Below, one piece after another: positions 45,218 to 54,229 of a stretch of 64,000 nt of DNA. Numbering within the stretch: the first letter of the stretch is position 1; each line of letters opens with the position of its first letter. The DNA is from Vogesella sp. LIG4 (GTDB lineage Bacteria > Pseudomonadota > Gammaproteobacteria > Burkholderiales > Chromobacteriaceae). The notes under the pieces were generated by a model that had not been told where the DNA came from, did no database searches, and saw only the letters and a program-made list of their open reading frames with translations. Position numbers and translations under genes: made by a program. The DNA is taken from NCBI RefSeq assembly GCF_900090205.1, contig NZ_LT607802.1, positions 1,974,554 to 2,038,553 on the forward strand. The letters run 5' to 3'.

Positions 45218-46315
45218 ATGTCTTATTCATGCAGAATCAAACTGGCGGCTTTGTGCCTCGTATTCGGCGCTGTTCAGGCGCTCGCCAGTGAGCCAACTAT
45301 TAATATCTATAACTGGTCGGATAATATTGGCACCGGCACGGTGGCTGGTTTTGAAAAAGCAAGTGGAATAAAGATAAAGTACGATGTCTATGACGGCGAC
45401 GATACCTTGATCGCCAAGCTGCTGACCGGTCGTACCGGCTATGATGTGGTTTATCCTTCTACTCAGTATTTTAATAAGGAGGTGGAGGCCGGGATTTTTC
45501 AGAAGATTGACCAAAAGGCGATTCCCAACCTTGCTAAGATTGATAAGCAAGTGGCTGCGCTTACTGCCGGTACGGAGAGTGCCAGCAAGTATGCCGTTCC
45601 CTATACGTGGGGGACCGACGGGTTCGGTTTCAACCTGACAGCAGTAAAGGCTGCACTGGGGGCCAATGTGCCGCTTGATAGTTGGGATATTTTGTTCAAG
45701 CCGGAATATATCTCGAAGCTTTCCAAATGTGGTGTGTCTATCCTGGACTCCCCGTCCGATGTGCTGCCATTGGCACTGTTTTATCTGCACAAGGACCCGA
45801 ACAGCAAGAACCCGGCAGATTGGCAGGCGGCGTATCAATTGTTTAAAACAATCCGGCCATATATTACCCAGTTCAACTCGTCAGGCTATATTAATGATCT
45901 GGCAAATAATGATATTTGTATGGCTGTTGCTTGGTCGGGAGATGTGGGGATGGCCGGGCGGCGTGCTCGCGAAGCAGGAAAACCCTACAAGATTGCTTAT
46001 GTACTGCCGAAGGAAGGGGCGCCAATCTGGTCCGAGATGATGGCGATTCCCAAAGATGCCGCCCATGCTGCAGATGCCATGAAATGGCTGAATTACATCA
46101 TGGACCCAAAGGTGAGCGCTGACATAACCAGAACCATCTATTACCCGCTTGCCAACGCGGAAGCGAAGCAGTTTCTGCCGGCTGACATTCTCAATGATCC
46201 TGCTGTTTATCCTGGCGCAGCAATGATGCAGAAGCTTTGGGCATTCAAAACGCTGCCAACTGAAATCATGCGTTTGCAGACCCGCTTGTGGACGCAGCTT
46301 AAAACCGGCCGCTAG
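45218..46315 (+). CDS. periplasmic polyamine-binding protein, second copy (PotF-like)
   Basis: A 365-residue solute-binding protein with a signal peptide (1-23, ending ALA). INIYNWSDNIGTGTVAGFEK and ILFKPEYISKLSKCGVSILD align it with the divergent PotF copy. Third-codon positions are clearly richer in A/T (for example ATTAATATCTATAAC) than in neighbouring genes. It contains no copy of the dispersed motif. Both features suggest later acquisition. TAGGGAG precedes the start at 45218. No transporter partner genes adjoin. Confidence 0.9.
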   Translation: MSYSCRIKLAALCLVFGAVQALASEPTINIYNWSDNIGTGTVAGFEKASGIKIKYDVYDGDDTLIAKLLTGRTGYDVVYPSTQYFNKEVEAGIFQKIDQKAIPNLAKIDKQVAALTAGTESASKYAVPYTWGTDGFGFNLTAVKAALGANVPLDSWDILFKPEYISKLSKCGVSILDSPSDVLPLALFYLHKDPNSKNPADWQAAYQLFKTIRPYITQFNSSGYINDLANNDICMAVAWSGDVGMAGRRAREAGKPYKIAYVLPKEGAPIWSEMMAIPKDAAHAADAMKWLNYIMDPKVSADITRTIYYPLANAEAKQFLPADILNDPAVYPGAAMMQKLWAFKTLPTEIMRLQTRLWTQLKTGR

Positions 46316-46429
46316 GGAGGGGGCGAGGTGCTATTTGTCAATGCTTGGCAATGTAGCGTCTCTTCTCATGTGTTTCAGGTGTGTGATATCAGGATTTGCC
46401 GGGCCGCTCGCCGCTCCTGCAAAAGAAAA

Positions 46430-46455
46430 AGCCCGCCAAATAATATTGGCGGGCT
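46430..46455 (-). terminator. terminator after cysN
   Basis: AGCCCGCCAA (46430-46439) pairs with TTGGCGGGCT (46446-46455); on the minus strand it runs into TTTTTCTTTT. Confidence 0.88.
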
Positions 46456-46475
46456 GTGCGGGAGGTCTTAATGTC

Positions 46476-47906
46476 TTAGAACAAGCGCGAGATATCTCTT
46501 GCTTCCCAGTGCGGGAAGTATTTGCGTACCAGCGCGTTCAGCTCCACTTCAAAAGCCTTGAAGCGTGCCAGTTCGTCGTGCTCGTTGGGGCCGGCCACGC
46601 TGGCGGCGCTGCGGATCATGCCGGCGCCGGAGGTGGCGTTGCTCAGGCGGTCGATCACGATCAGGCTGCCGGTAGCGCGGCTGTCGCGGTAGGGGTCGAA
46701 CACTACCGGGGAATTGAAGTTGATGCGCACCAGGCCGATTTCGTTCAGCTGCAGTTTTTCGGCTTCGAAGGCGTCCAGGGTGTTCACATCCACGCGGTGC
46801 ACGATGCGCTCCACGCGACCGGTAACGCTCTTGCCGGCGAGCTTGAACAGGTATTCCTTGCCCACTGCCAGCGGTGCTTCATCCATCCATACCAGGTGCG
46901 CTTCCACGCCCTGGCTCACCTGCGGCTGCGGCTCGTCGGCGCGCACGATGGTGTCGCCGCGCGAGATGTCGATCTCGTCGCTCAGCGTCAGGGTGATGGC
47001 CTGGCCGGTATGTGCGGCAGCCAGTTCGCCTTCGTACACCACGATGGCTTCGACGGTGCTTTCCTTGCCGGACGGCAGTGCACGCACGCGGTCGCCGGGG
47101 CGGATTTCGCCGGCGGCCACGGTGCCGCAGAAGCCGCGGAAGTCCAGGTTCGGGCGGTTCACGTATTGCACCGGCAGGCGGAAGGCCGGCAGCTTCACGT
47201 CGTGGTCGATCTCCACGCTTTCCAGGATGTCCATCAGCGTCTGGCCGTCGTACCACGGTGCGCTGTCGGTACGGTTCACCACGTTGTCGCCGCGCAGTGC
47301 GGAGATCGGCACGAAGCGGATGTCCGGGATGTCCAGGTTGGCCGCAAACGCGGTGTACTCGGCGCGGATGCGGTCGAATACCGCCTGGTCGAAGTCCACC
47401 AGGTCCATCTTGTTGATGGCCACTACCACGTGCTTGATGCCCAGCAGGCTCACGATGTAGCTGTGGCGGCGGGTCTGGGTCTGCACGCCGTAGCGGGCGT
47501 CGATCAGGATCACCGCGAGGTTGCAGGTGGAGGCGCCGGTGGCCATGTTGCGGGTGTACTGCTCGTGGCCCGGGCAGTCGGCGATGATGAACTTGCGGCG
47601 ATCGGTGCTGAAGTAGCGGTAGGCCACGTCGATGGTGATGCCTTGCTCGCGCTCGGCTTGCAGGCCGTCCACCAGCAGCGCCAGGTCGATTTCCTGGTCG
47701 GTGGTGTTGTACTTCTTGGAATCGCGCTGGATGGCGGCCAGCTGGTCTTCGAAGATCAGCTTGGAGTCATGCAGCAGGCGGCCGATCAGCGTGGATTTGC
47801 CGTCGTCGACGTTGCCGCAGGTGATGAAGCGCAGCAGGTCCTTGTTTTCGTGCTGTTTCAGGTAGGCCAGGATATCGCTGGCGATCAGGTCGGATTGGTG
47901 TGCCAT
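46476..47906 (-). CDS. cysN: sulfate adenylyltransferase subunit 1 (GTPase)
   Basis: A 476-residue EF-Tu-like GTPase that drives APS formation by CysD. G1 is [15 protein letters not shown] (about 28-42), G3 [17 protein letters not shown], and G4 AINKMDLVD. There is no C-terminal APS kinase (CysC) domain, so it is not a NodQ-type fusion. It lies 81 bases after cysD, separated by a 24-bp motif palindrome. GTTGGCCGCA also lies inside at 47337-47346. Confidence 0.97.
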   Translation of the reverse strand: MAHQSDLIASDILAYLKQHENKDLLRFITCGNVDDGKSTLIGRLLHDSKLIFEDQLAAIQRDSKKYNTTDQEIDLALLVDGLQAEREQGITIDVAYRYFSTDRRKFIIADCPGHEQYTRNMATGASTCNLAVILIDARYGVQTQTRRHSYIVSLLGIKHVVVAINKMDLVDFDQAVFDRIRAEYTAFAANLDIPDIRFVPISALRGDNVVNRTDSAPWYDGQTLMDILESVEIDHDVKLPAFRLPVQYVNRPNLDFRGFCGTVAAGEIRPGDRVRALPSGKESTVEAIVVYEGELAAAHTGQAITLTLSDEIDISRGDTIVRADEPQPQVSQGVEAHLVWMDEAPLAVGKEYLFKLAGKSVTGRVERIVHRVDVNTLDAFEAEKLQLNEIGLVRINFNSPVVFDPYRDSRATGSLIVIDRLSNATSGAGMIRSAASVAGPNEHDELARFKAFEVELNALVRKYFPHWEARDISRLF

Positions 47907-47928
47907 GAGCTAGAGCCTTGCATCAGCA

Positions 47929-47952
47929 AGGTTGGCCGCATGCGGCCAACCT
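47929..47952. repeat. 24-bp perfect palindrome of two dispersed motifs between cysD and cysN
   Basis: AGGTTGGCCGCA (47929-47940) is followed directly by TGCGGCCAACCT (47941-47952). It lies inside the cysDN operon, where strong termination would be harmful. Confidence 0.9.
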
Positions 47953-47987
47953 CTGGAATGTAGTGTGCCTTATAAGGAAACGGCGGC

Positions 47988-48914
47988 TTAGAAGTAGCCT
48001 TCCATCTTCTTCTTCTCCATCGAGCCGGAGGAGTCGTGGTCGATCACGCGGCCCTGGCGTTCGGAGGTCTTGGTCAGCAGCATTTCCTGGATGATCTCCG
48101 GCAGCGTGGTGGCGGAGGATTCCACCGCGCCGGTCAGCGGGTAACAGCCCAGGGTGCGGAAGCGCACGCGCTTGGTCTGGATCTTCGCTTTCTCTTCCTC
48201 GCTCAGGTACTGCAGGATGCGGTCGTCGTCGATCATGATCAGCGTGCCGTCACGCTCGATCACCGGGCGTTCGTCGGCAAAGTACAGCGGCACGATCTCG
48301 ATGTTTTCCAGGAAGATGTACTGCCAGATGTCCAGCTCGGTCCAGTTGGACAGCGGGAACACGCGGATGCTTTCGCCCTTGTTGATGCGGCAGTTGTAGA
48401 TGTTCCACAGCTCCGGGCGCTGGTTTTTCGGGTCCCAGCGGTGGTTCTTGTCGCGGAAGGAGTACACGCGCTCCTTGGCGCGGGATTTCTCTTCGTCGCG
48501 GCGCGCGCCGCCAAAGGCAGCGTCGAACTTGTACTTGTTGAGCGCCTGCTTCAGGCCCTCGGTCTTCATCACGTCGGTGTGTTTGGCACTACCGGCAGTG
48601 AACGGGTTGATGCCGGCGTCCACGCCTTCCTGGTTCACGTGCACGATCAGGTCCCAGCCGTGCTCGCGCGCCTGCTTGTCGCGCAGCGCGATCATGTCCT
48701 GGAATTTCCAGGTGGTGTCCACGTGCATCAGCGGAAACGGCGGCTTGCCCGGGGCAAAGGCTTTCTGTGCCAGATGCAGCATCACGGCGGAATCCTTGCC
48801 GATGGAGTACAGCATCACCGGGTTTTCGAATTCGGCGGCGACTTCGCGGATGATGTGGATGGACTCGGCTTCCAGTTGCTTGAGGTGGGTGAGCCTTTCC
48901 TGACTGATTTTCAT
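47988..48914 (-). CDS. cysD: sulfate adenylyltransferase subunit 2
   Basis: A 308-residue ATP sulfurylase catalytic subunit. The PP-loop is [18 protein letters not shown] (about residues 35-52), with [11 protein letters not shown] next and the C-terminal [13 protein letters not shown] tail typical of the family. The start at 48914 gives the usual N-terminus ([20 protein letters not shown]). First step of assimilatory sulfate reduction, with cysN. Confidence 0.97.
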   Translation of the reverse strand: MKISQERLTHLKQLEAESIHIIREVAAEFENPVMLYSIGKDSAVMLHLAQKAFAPGKPPFPLMHVDTTWKFQDMIALRDKQAREHGWDLIVHVNQEGVDAGINPFTAGSAKHTDVMKTEGLKQALNKYKFDAAFGGARRDEEKSRAKERVYSFRDKNHRWDPKNQRPELWNIYNCRINKGESIRVFPLSNWTELDIWQYIFLENIEIVPLYFADERPVIERDGTLIMIDDDRILQYLSEEEKAKIQTKRVRFRTLGCYPLTGAVESSATTLPEIIQEMLLTKTSERQGRVIDHDSSGSMEKKKMEGYF

Positions 48915-49305
48915 CGTGGCACTCGTTTCTTGATCAGTTGACTTCGGTACAGGCCGGCAGCGGCCCGCCGGATTGACCGGCAGTGGCAATGTACCGGAGA
49001 GCGTTGCTTATGCGAAAGACTGAATATATATATCGTTATGCTATGAAAAAGCACAGCAAAACAGATGGACAGCTATAAGGAAGGCAGGGAGGGCGCGGGG
49101 AGGCGGAAAACAAAAAAGCCACCTTGCGGTGGCTTGAGGCTGCGGACATGGTACTTCGCTTGCGCTTTACCTGATCCGGGCAGGCCGCTCCTGCCGGGGT
49201 ATGGCTTTGGCCGCCTTGTTATTTACAAGGCCCGGCCCTTCCGCTGGGCGAAAGGTCCGGACCAAAACGAAAAGACCACCTTGCGGTGGTCTTTTCGTCG
49301 AATCC
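48915..49305. other. intergenic region between cysD and the tRNA cluster
   Basis: 391 bases without a gene. It holds an AT-rich stretch (about 49015-49060, with a TATATATA tract) suited to a cysD promoter on the minus strand, and two hairpins sharing CCACCTTGCGGTGG (near 49118 and 49275). Nothing else was recognised. Confidence 0.6.
49268..49297 (-). terminator. terminator of the tRNA transcription unit
   Basis: CGAAAAGACCACC pairs with GGTGGTCTTTTCG around TTGC in a 30-base hairpin (49268-49297), just beyond the 3' end of the last tRNA. A and T runs lie within the stem ends. Confidence 0.8.
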
Positions 49306-49381
49306 TGGCGTCCCCACGGGGATTCGAACCCCGGTTATCGCCGTGAAAGGGCGGTGTCCTAGGCCTCTAGACGATGGGGAC
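49306..49381 (-). tRNA. tRNA-Glu (anticodon TTC), copy 2
   Basis: On the minus strand GTCCCCATCGTCTAGAGGCC begins the gene. The anticodon loop CTTTCAC gives TTC, the T arm is GGTTCGAATCC, and CCA is encoded. Identical to the copy at 49466-49541. Confidence 0.96.
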
Positions 49382-49384
49382 AGC

Positions 49385-49461
49385 TGGCGCACCCGGAGCG
49401 ATTCGAACGCCCGACCCTCTGGTTCGTAGCCAGATACTCTATCCAACTGAGCTACGGGTGC
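49385..49461 (-). tRNA. tRNA-Arg (anticodon ACG), copy 2
   Basis: On the minus strand it starts GCACCCGTAGCTCAGTTGGA, with anticodon ACG in CTACGAA, a T arm CGTTCGAATCG and encoded CCA. ACG reads CGN codons after deamination to inosine. Identical to the copy at 49545-49621. Confidence 0.96.
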
Positions 49462-49465
49462 GTAT

Positions 49466-49541
49466 TGGCGTCCCCACGGGGATTCGAACCCCGGTTATCG
49501 CCGTGAAAGGGCGGTGTCCTAGGCCTCTAGACGATGGGGAC
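49466..49541 (-). tRNA. tRNA-Glu (anticodon TTC), copy 1
   Basis: Same sequence and structure as the copy at 49306-49381. It lies three bases from tRNA-Arg copy 1 in the tandem unit. Confidence 0.96.
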
Positions 49542-49544
49542 AGC

Positions 49545-49621
49545 TGGCGCACCCGGAGCGATTCGAACGCCCGACCCTCTGGTTCGTAGCCAGATACTCT
49601 ATCCAACTGAGCTACGGGTGC
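49545..49621 (-). tRNA. tRNA-Arg (anticodon ACG), copy 1
   Basis: Same sequence as the copy at 49385-49461. First gene of the tRNA transcription unit on the minus strand. Confidence 0.96.
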
Positions 49622-49785
49622 GCTGTTTCTCGTTTGTCGTTGACCTGCGAGAGACGCGAACTATACGGATCGCCACGTTTAGCGTCAAGAGTTTTTATGA
49701 AAAAAATGTGAAGACTGCAGCCGAATTTTGCCAAGTCGCCGGAATACGACATTATCCTCGTGATATCGATGGATATGGAGCAGTT

Positions 49786-50190
49786 ATGGCCTTTGATGAC
49801 CGTTTCCGCATGAGCTGCCACGCGGTGATTACCGACGCCGCCGGGCAGGTGCTGCTGTTGCAGGCCAGCTATGGCGACGGCAGCTGGGGGCTGCCCGGCG
49901 GCGCACTGGAGCCGGGGGAAACCATCCATCAGGCACTGCTGCGCGAATGCCGCGAGGAACTGGGCGTGACGGTGGGCATCGACTACCTGTCCGGCATCTA
50001 CTATCACGCGCAGTACCAGTCGCAGGTGTGCATCTTCCGCTGTCAGCTACCTGCCGCCGCCCGGCTGCAGTTGAGCGGCGAGCACCTGGCATGGCGCTAC
50101 TGGGCGCTGGTGGAGCTGTCGGCGGTGCAGCGGCGGCGAGTGGAGGATTGCCTGGGTTTTGACGGCACGGTACGCAGTGCCGCGTTCTGA
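49786..50190 (+). CDS. Nudix hydrolase
   Basis: A 134-residue Nudix protein. The box GALEPGETIHQALLRECREE then LGV (about residues 38-60) matches G-x5-E-x7-R-E-U-x-E-E-x-G-U fully, so it should be an active pyrophosphohydrolase. The substrate cannot be told. GGAG lies six bases before the ATG at 49786; an upstream frame running through the tRNA genes is not coding. Confidence 0.9.
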   Translation: MAFDDRFRMSCHAVITDAAGQVLLLQASYGDGSWGLPGGALEPGETIHQALLRECREELGVTVGIDYLSGIYYHAQYQSQVCIFRCQLPAAARLQLSGEHLAWRYWALVELSAVQRRRVEDCLGFDGTVRSAAF

Positions 50191-50214
50191 AGCCGGGTAC
50201 CTTGGCGTGCACAA

Positions 50215-50245
50215 CAAAGCCCTTGCGCGCTACGCAAGGGCTTTG
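50215..50245. terminator. bidirectional terminator between the Nudix and HTH genes
   Basis: CAAAGCCCTTGCG (50215-50227) pairs with CGCAAGGGCTTTG (50233-50245). The stem closely resembles the terminator at 19580-19610. Confidence 0.85.
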
Positions 50246-50296
50246 CCGATACTGCTGGCAGGCGGCTACCCGCGGGCGGGTTGCCGCGCTGCCGGT

Positions 50297-50509
50297 TTAC
50301 AAGGGCAGGTAAGGGGAAAGGGCGTTGATTTCGTTCAGTGCGCGGCGAAAGCGCGCATGCGCCCGCGAGACGGTGGACTGACTGATGTCCAGCTGCTTGG
50401 AAGCGGCATAGCCGGTCATGCCATCTATTTCCATCAGCCACACGGCTTCGCGCGATTTTTTCTTCAGGCCGATCAGATTGGCGACGTGGTTGAAGTGTTC
50501 GAGTCTCAT
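50297..50509 (-). CDS. small helix-turn-helix protein, TrfB/KorA-like
   Basis: A 70-residue protein. GMTGYAASKQLDISQSTVSR forms a helix-turn-helix and resembles the HTH of TrfB/KorA, the plasmid RP4 repressor family; SREAVWLMEIDG precedes it. GGGAG lies upstream of the ATG at 50509. It stands alone with its own terminator. TrfB proteins are usually plasmid-borne, so a chromosomal orphan may come from a past mobile element. Targets unknown. Confidence 0.65.
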   Translation of the reverse strand: MRLEHFNHVANLIGLKKKSREAVWLMEIDGMTGYAASKQLDISQSTVSRAHARFRRALNEINALSPYLPL

Positions 50510-50583
50510 GATATGTGCTCCCGCGTATGGTTGCTTGTGGCTAACCTGAATTCAGCATAGACGGGTGCAGAAAAAATGCACGT

Positions 50584-50616
50584 AAAAAATGCTGCTTGAT
50601 TCAAGCAGCATTTTTT
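50584..50616 (-). terminator. terminator of the GST gene
   Basis: AAAAAATGCTGCTTGA (50584-50599) pairs with TCAAGCAGCATTTTTT (50601-50616), a near-perfect hairpin with U-rich tails on both strands. Confidence 0.88.
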
Positions 50617-50630
50617 CGGGGTTCGGTCAG

Positions 50631-51245
50631 TCAGGCCGCGGGCGGCACGGTTTCGGCAAAGGAAGGCCGTGCGGCCAGCTTTTCCTCCAGCACGGCAAGA
50701 TTGGGGTACTCGCCGCGCCAGTCCAGCTGCGGAAAGCGGAAGTCCAGGTAGCCCAGCGCGCAGCCGGTGGCGATGTCGGCCAGGCTGTAGGCTTCGCCAT
50801 TGCACCAGCTGCGCTCGCCCAGCATGCCGGACAGCGCTTCCACGCCACGGTTGACCTTGCCCAGCTGGCGGGCGATCCAGTCCTGGCTTTGCTGCGCCGC
50901 CGGGCGGCGGTTTTCCATCACGATGTTGGCCGCAGCGTCGCAGATGCCGTCGGCCAGTGCTTCCCAGCGCCGGGTTTCGATCAGCAGGCGCTTGCTGTCC
51001 TGCGGCAGCAGGCGCGATACCGGCGTGCTGCCATCCAGGTATTCCGCGATCACGCGCGAGTCGTACAGCGTGCTGCCGTCGTCCATTACCAGCACCGGCA
51101 CCTTGCCCAGCGGGTTGAAGTCGGTTACGACCGAGCCGGCTTCCCATGGCATGTCCAGCTGCAGCGGGCAGTCGATCTTCTTTTCCGCCAGAACGATGCG
51201 GACTTTCCTGGCGTAGGGGCTGGTGAGCGAAGCGATCAGTTTCAT
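50631..51245 (-). CDS. glutathione S-transferase family protein
   Basis: A 204-residue GST. The N-terminal thioredoxin-like domain (KLIASLTSPYARKVRIVLAE) contains SPYARKVR, where Ser may activate glutathione, and NPLGKVPVLVMDDG binds it. The C-terminal helical domain has SLADIATGCALGYLDFR. Resembles YibF-type bacterial GSTs; substrate unknown. The start at 51245 is preferred over 51257 because the beta-strand starts at once. A motif copy lies at 50925-50934. Confidence 0.92.
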   Translation of the reverse strand: MKLIASLTSPYARKVRIVLAEKKIDCPLQLDMPWEAGSVVTDFNPLGKVPVLVMDDGSTLYDSRVIAEYLDGSTPVSRLLPQDSKRLLIETRRWEALADGICDAAANIVMENRRPAAQQSQDWIARQLGKVNRGVEALSGMLGERSWCNGEAYSLADIATGCALGYLDFRFPQLDWRGEYPNLAVLEEKLAARPSFAETVPPAA

Positions 51246-51356
51246 GGTGTGGGACACGTGTAGGCGGTGAGGGGGACCACCATCTAATTTAGCGTAATGC
51301 CGGCCCGATCAAAAGAGCAGGCCGGCAATGTATTTGTATCGAGTTTTTCGCGGCGG

Positions 51357-52049
51357 CTAGCGCAGTTCGATACGGCCGCTGACATTCAGCTGCACCTGGC
51401 TGTTGCCGGGCTGCCAGTCAGGCGTGGCGACTTCCGCTGCCGCGGTGTCGGCCATCATGGCCTTGGCGCGCAGCATGGGCATGGGCGGCGGTGCCTGCAC
51501 ATTGCCGATATTCAGTTCCAGCACCTGCTGGCTATTGCGGCCCAGTGCCTTGCCGGCGGCCGCGGCCTGCGCCTGCAGCGCGGAGATGGCCTCGGGAATC
51601 AGGCTGCTTTCCACCTGGCGACGGGTGCTGTCGGCCACGCCGAACTGCACGTTTTCCAGCAGCATGAATTTCTGCAGTCGCGCCACCAGTTCGGCGGCGG
51701 CGGTAAAGTCGCGGCTCTTGAGGTGTATCTGCGCGCGGCCCTGCCAGCCCTGGATCTTGCCGTCGCGGCTGTAGTCCGGCCAGCTGTTGTAGTTGCCGCT
51801 GCTGAACTCTACCTGTTTGAAGGCGCCGGATTCGCTGCGCGCGCGGGCCAGCGCCTTGTTCAGGTGGTCGGCCAGCACGGCCGGCTGGGCCTGGCGCTCC
51901 TGCACGTACAGGCTGGCGTTGATTTCGTCATTGGGCAGTTCGCGCTGCACATTGGCGCTGAGGTTGAGCAGTGTGCCGCTATCGGCCAGTGCCGGCAGGG
52001 CGGGTGTCAGGGTGGCGAGCAGCAGGCTGCCGAGGACAAAGCTACGCAT
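51357..52049 (-). CDS. SIMPL domain-containing periplasmic protein
   Basis: A 230-residue protein with a signal peptide (1-22, ending ALA). The SIMPL/DUF541 domain shows LLNLSANVQRELPNDEINAS and NYNSWPDYSRDGKIQGWQGRA. E. coli YggE is the known relative, linked to oxidative stress; its activity is unclear. GGGAG precedes the start at 52049, which is preferred to one four codons upstream. It lies 24 bases after the GGDEF gene. Confidence 0.88.
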   Translation of the reverse strand: MRSFVLGSLLLATLTPALPALADSGTLLNLSANVQRELPNDEINASLYVQERQAQPAVLADHLNKALARARSESGAFKQVEFSSGNYNSWPDYSRDGKIQGWQGRAQIHLKSRDFTAAAELVARLQKFMLLENVQFGVADSTRRQVESSLIPEAISALQAQAAAAGKALGRNSQQVLELNIGNVQAPPPMPMLRAKAMMADTAAAEVATPDWQPGNSQVQLNVSGRIELR

Positions 52050-52073
52050 GGGAACTCCCATAGTGAACGAGCG

Positions 52074-53273
52074 CTATCTGACTGCGACCGGTTTGCCGGG
52101 TTCAGTTACCGTGGCCGCCGGATACAGCGGCAGGCTGCTGCATACCAGGTTGCGGCCGCGCTGCTTGGCATCATACAGCGCCATGTCCGCGTCATGATAG
52201 AGCGCATCCAGGCTTTGTGCCGGGCTCTGGCGGATGGCCAGGCCGATGCTGGTGGTGATCTGGAAGGACGCCTGGCCCGGCGCGCTGATCCAGCTTGCGG
52301 CCAACTGGCTGCGCACCGCCTCCGCCACTTGCCAGGCCTGGGCGGCGGCAACATCGTGCAGCAGCACTGCGAACTCCTCGCCACCCAGCCGGGCGCTGAT
52401 GCTGCCGGCCGGCAGGGCGATTTTGAGGATGGCGGCAACGTGTTGCAATGCAGCATCACCTGCCTGGTGGCCATGGTTGTCGTTGATGCGCTTGAACAGG
52501 TCCAGGTCCATCATCAGCAGCGCATGGCGGCAGTGCTGCTGCTGGCTGAACAGCGCCTTCACCTGCTGCTCGAAGGCGCGGCGGTTGCTCAGGCCGGTCA
52601 GCGCGTCCAGCATCGCCATCTGCTCCAGCCGCTGCTGCATGCGCTCGAACACCAGGTAGAGCAGCCCAAGCGTCTTGGCGAACTCCAGCATGCTGGCAAG
52701 CAGCTGCTGCAGCGGCAGGCCGGTGTTGCGCAGCGGGTTGAGCACCGGGTGCTGCAGCATATAAAAGGTACGGTACAGGTAGCTTGCCACCAGCAGCAGG
52801 ATGATGCCGCCCACCAGCCGGTAGCTGCCGCGCTGCCGGTGCGCTGGCACGCGGAACAGCTCATGCAGCGTCAGCATGGCAAACAGCAGGTAGATCGGGC
52901 CGTACAGCAGCGAGCGCAGCGCCGTGTCGCCATGGAACAGCAGCACTATCCACAGCAGGCTGAAACCGCCCCACAGCGTGGCGGCGGGCCGCCACGGCAG
53001 CGGTCGCAGCTGGAATTCCGCCAGCCCCAGCCAGGTGCCGGCAAAGCTGGCAAACAGCAGTGAATTGGCCGCCACCACGCCCAGCCACGGTGTGAGTACG
53101 TCGCGTGCCATCAGCAGCGCAACACCGGACACCCCCAGCAGGCCGCTGACACCCCAGAAGCGCAGCGAGCGCTCGTGCGGATGCACGTGACCCATCAGCA
53201 ACAGCAGCAGGGACAGCAGTAGCAGGGTGGCGGTCAGCAGGAAGTAAAGCGTGAAGGGGTCCAGCAGTTGCAT
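52074..53273 (-). CDS. membrane-bound GGDEF-domain diguanylate cyclase
   Basis: A 399-residue inner membrane protein with about six hydrophobic segments (roughly residues 8-185) followed by a GGDEF domain (about 215-385). The active site reads LGGEEFAVLL, the GGEEF form that is normally active. LDALTGLSNRRAFEQQ starts the domain; no EAL domain is present. It should make cyclic di-GMP in response to an unknown membrane signal. A motif copy lies at 52296-52305. Confidence 0.92.
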   Translation of the reverse strand: MQLLDPFTLYFLLTATLLLLSLLLLLMGHVHPHERSLRFWGVSGLLGVSGVALLMARDVLTPWLGVVAANSLLFASFAGTWLGLAEFQLRPLPWRPAATLWGGFSLLWIVLLFHGDTALRSLLYGPIYLLFAMLTLHELFRVPAHRQRGSYRLVGGIILLLVASYLYRTFYMLQHPVLNPLRNTGLPLQQLLASMLEFAKTLGLLYLVFERMQQRLEQMAMLDALTGLSNRRAFEQQVKALFSQQQHCRHALLMMDLDLFKRINDNHGHQAGDAALQHVAAILKIALPAGSISARLGGEEFAVLLHDVAAAQAWQVAEAVRSQLAASWISAPGQASFQITTSIGLAIRQSPAQSLDALYHDADMALYDAKQRGRNLVCSSLPLYPAATVTEPGKPVAVR

Positions 53274-53434
53274 GCTTGCTGCCGAATATTTCGATAAATG
53301 GAGAGTACCTGCTTGCCCGCTGTTTGCCTATTGCAGCACCGGACAGGTGGCCAGGGTTGGCCGCAGGCCGTGGGCATGGCGGGTTGCGAAAACCGCCGGC
53401 GCCGCAGCGTGCGGCACCGGCAGTGCCGAGCGCG

Positions 53435-54229
53435 TCAGCCCAGCAGCAGCGCGTCGTCGTCGATGGCTTCGCCGCGGGTTTTCTCGAACATCGCCAACAG
53501 GTCGGCCACCTGCATGCGCGCGCGCTCGTCGCCGGCCACATCCAGCACCACGCGGCCCTGGTGCAGCATCACGGTGCGGTGGCCGTGATCCAGCGCCTGG
53601 CGCATGGAGTGGGTCACCATCAGCGCGGTGAGCTTGTTCTCGTGCACGATGCGGTCGGTCAGCTCCAGCACGAAGGCGGCGGTTTTCGGGTCCAGCGCCG
53701 CGGTGTGCTCATCCAGCAGCAGGATGCGCGACGGCTGCAGGCTGGCCATCAGCAGGCTCACCGCCTGGCGCTGGCCGCCGGACAGCAGGCCCATGCGGTC
53801 CGGCAGGCGGTTTTCCAGCCCCAGTTTCAGGGTGGCCAGCCGCTCGCGGAACAGCTCGCGCAATTCGCGGTTCAGCGCGGCGCCAAAGCCGCGCTTGCGG
53901 CCGCGGGCATAGGCCAGCGCCATGTTTTCCTCGATGCTGAGGTTTTCGCAGGTGCCGGCCATCGGGTCCTGGAACACGCGTGCCACCAGGCCGGCGCGTT
54001 GCCAGCCTGGAGTGCGGGTCACGTCCTGGCCATCGATACTCAGGCTGCCGCTGTCCACGATCACGTCGCCGGCCAGCGCATTGAGGAAGGTGGACTTGCC
54101 GGCGCCGTTGCTGCCGATCACGGTGACGAACTGGCCGCTGGCGATCTGCAGCGACAGGCCGCGTAGCACCGGGTTCTCGATCGGCGTGCCGGGGTTGAAG
54201 GTCTTGAACAGATTGTCGGCGCGCAGCAT
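53435..54229 (-). CDS. ABC transporter ATP-binding protein (TrpXYZ/YtgC-like)
   Basis: A 264-residue ATPase. Walker A is GSNGAGKSTFLNAL (about 39-52), the signature LLSGGQRQAVSLLMA, Walker B ILLLDEHTAALDP and the H-loop VTHSMRQALDHG. It partners the permease and TrpX-type binding protein next to it. LLDEHTAALDP (His after Glu) and its pairing with this permease type fit the ABC-sbp family. Its start overlaps the permease stop by one base (TGATG). Confidence 0.9.
   Translation of the reverse strand: MLRADNLFKTFNPGTPIENPVLRGLSLQIASGQFVTVIGSNGAGKSTFLNALAGDVIVDSGSLSIDGQDVTRTPGWQRAGLVARVFQDPMAGTCENLSIEENMALAYARGRKRGFGAALNRELRELFRERLATLKLGLENRLPDRMGLLSGGQRQAVSLLMASLQPSRILLLDEHTAALDPKTAAFVLELTDRIVHENKLTALMVTHSMRQALDHGHRTVMLHQGRVVLDVAGDERARMQVADLLAMFEKTRGEAIDDDALLLG

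Larger units (their letters stand above)
49306..49622. repeat. tandem duplication of a tRNA-Arg/tRNA-Glu unit
   Basis: The 157-base block 49306-49462 is repeated at 49466-49622 with no difference I could see, separated by three bases (period 160). Each block holds one tRNA-Glu and one tRNA-Arg. Confidence 0.92.

Noticed and set aside
46335..47963. A 542-codon plus-strand frame
   Set aside because: Antisense to cysN, whose GTPase motifs are intact.
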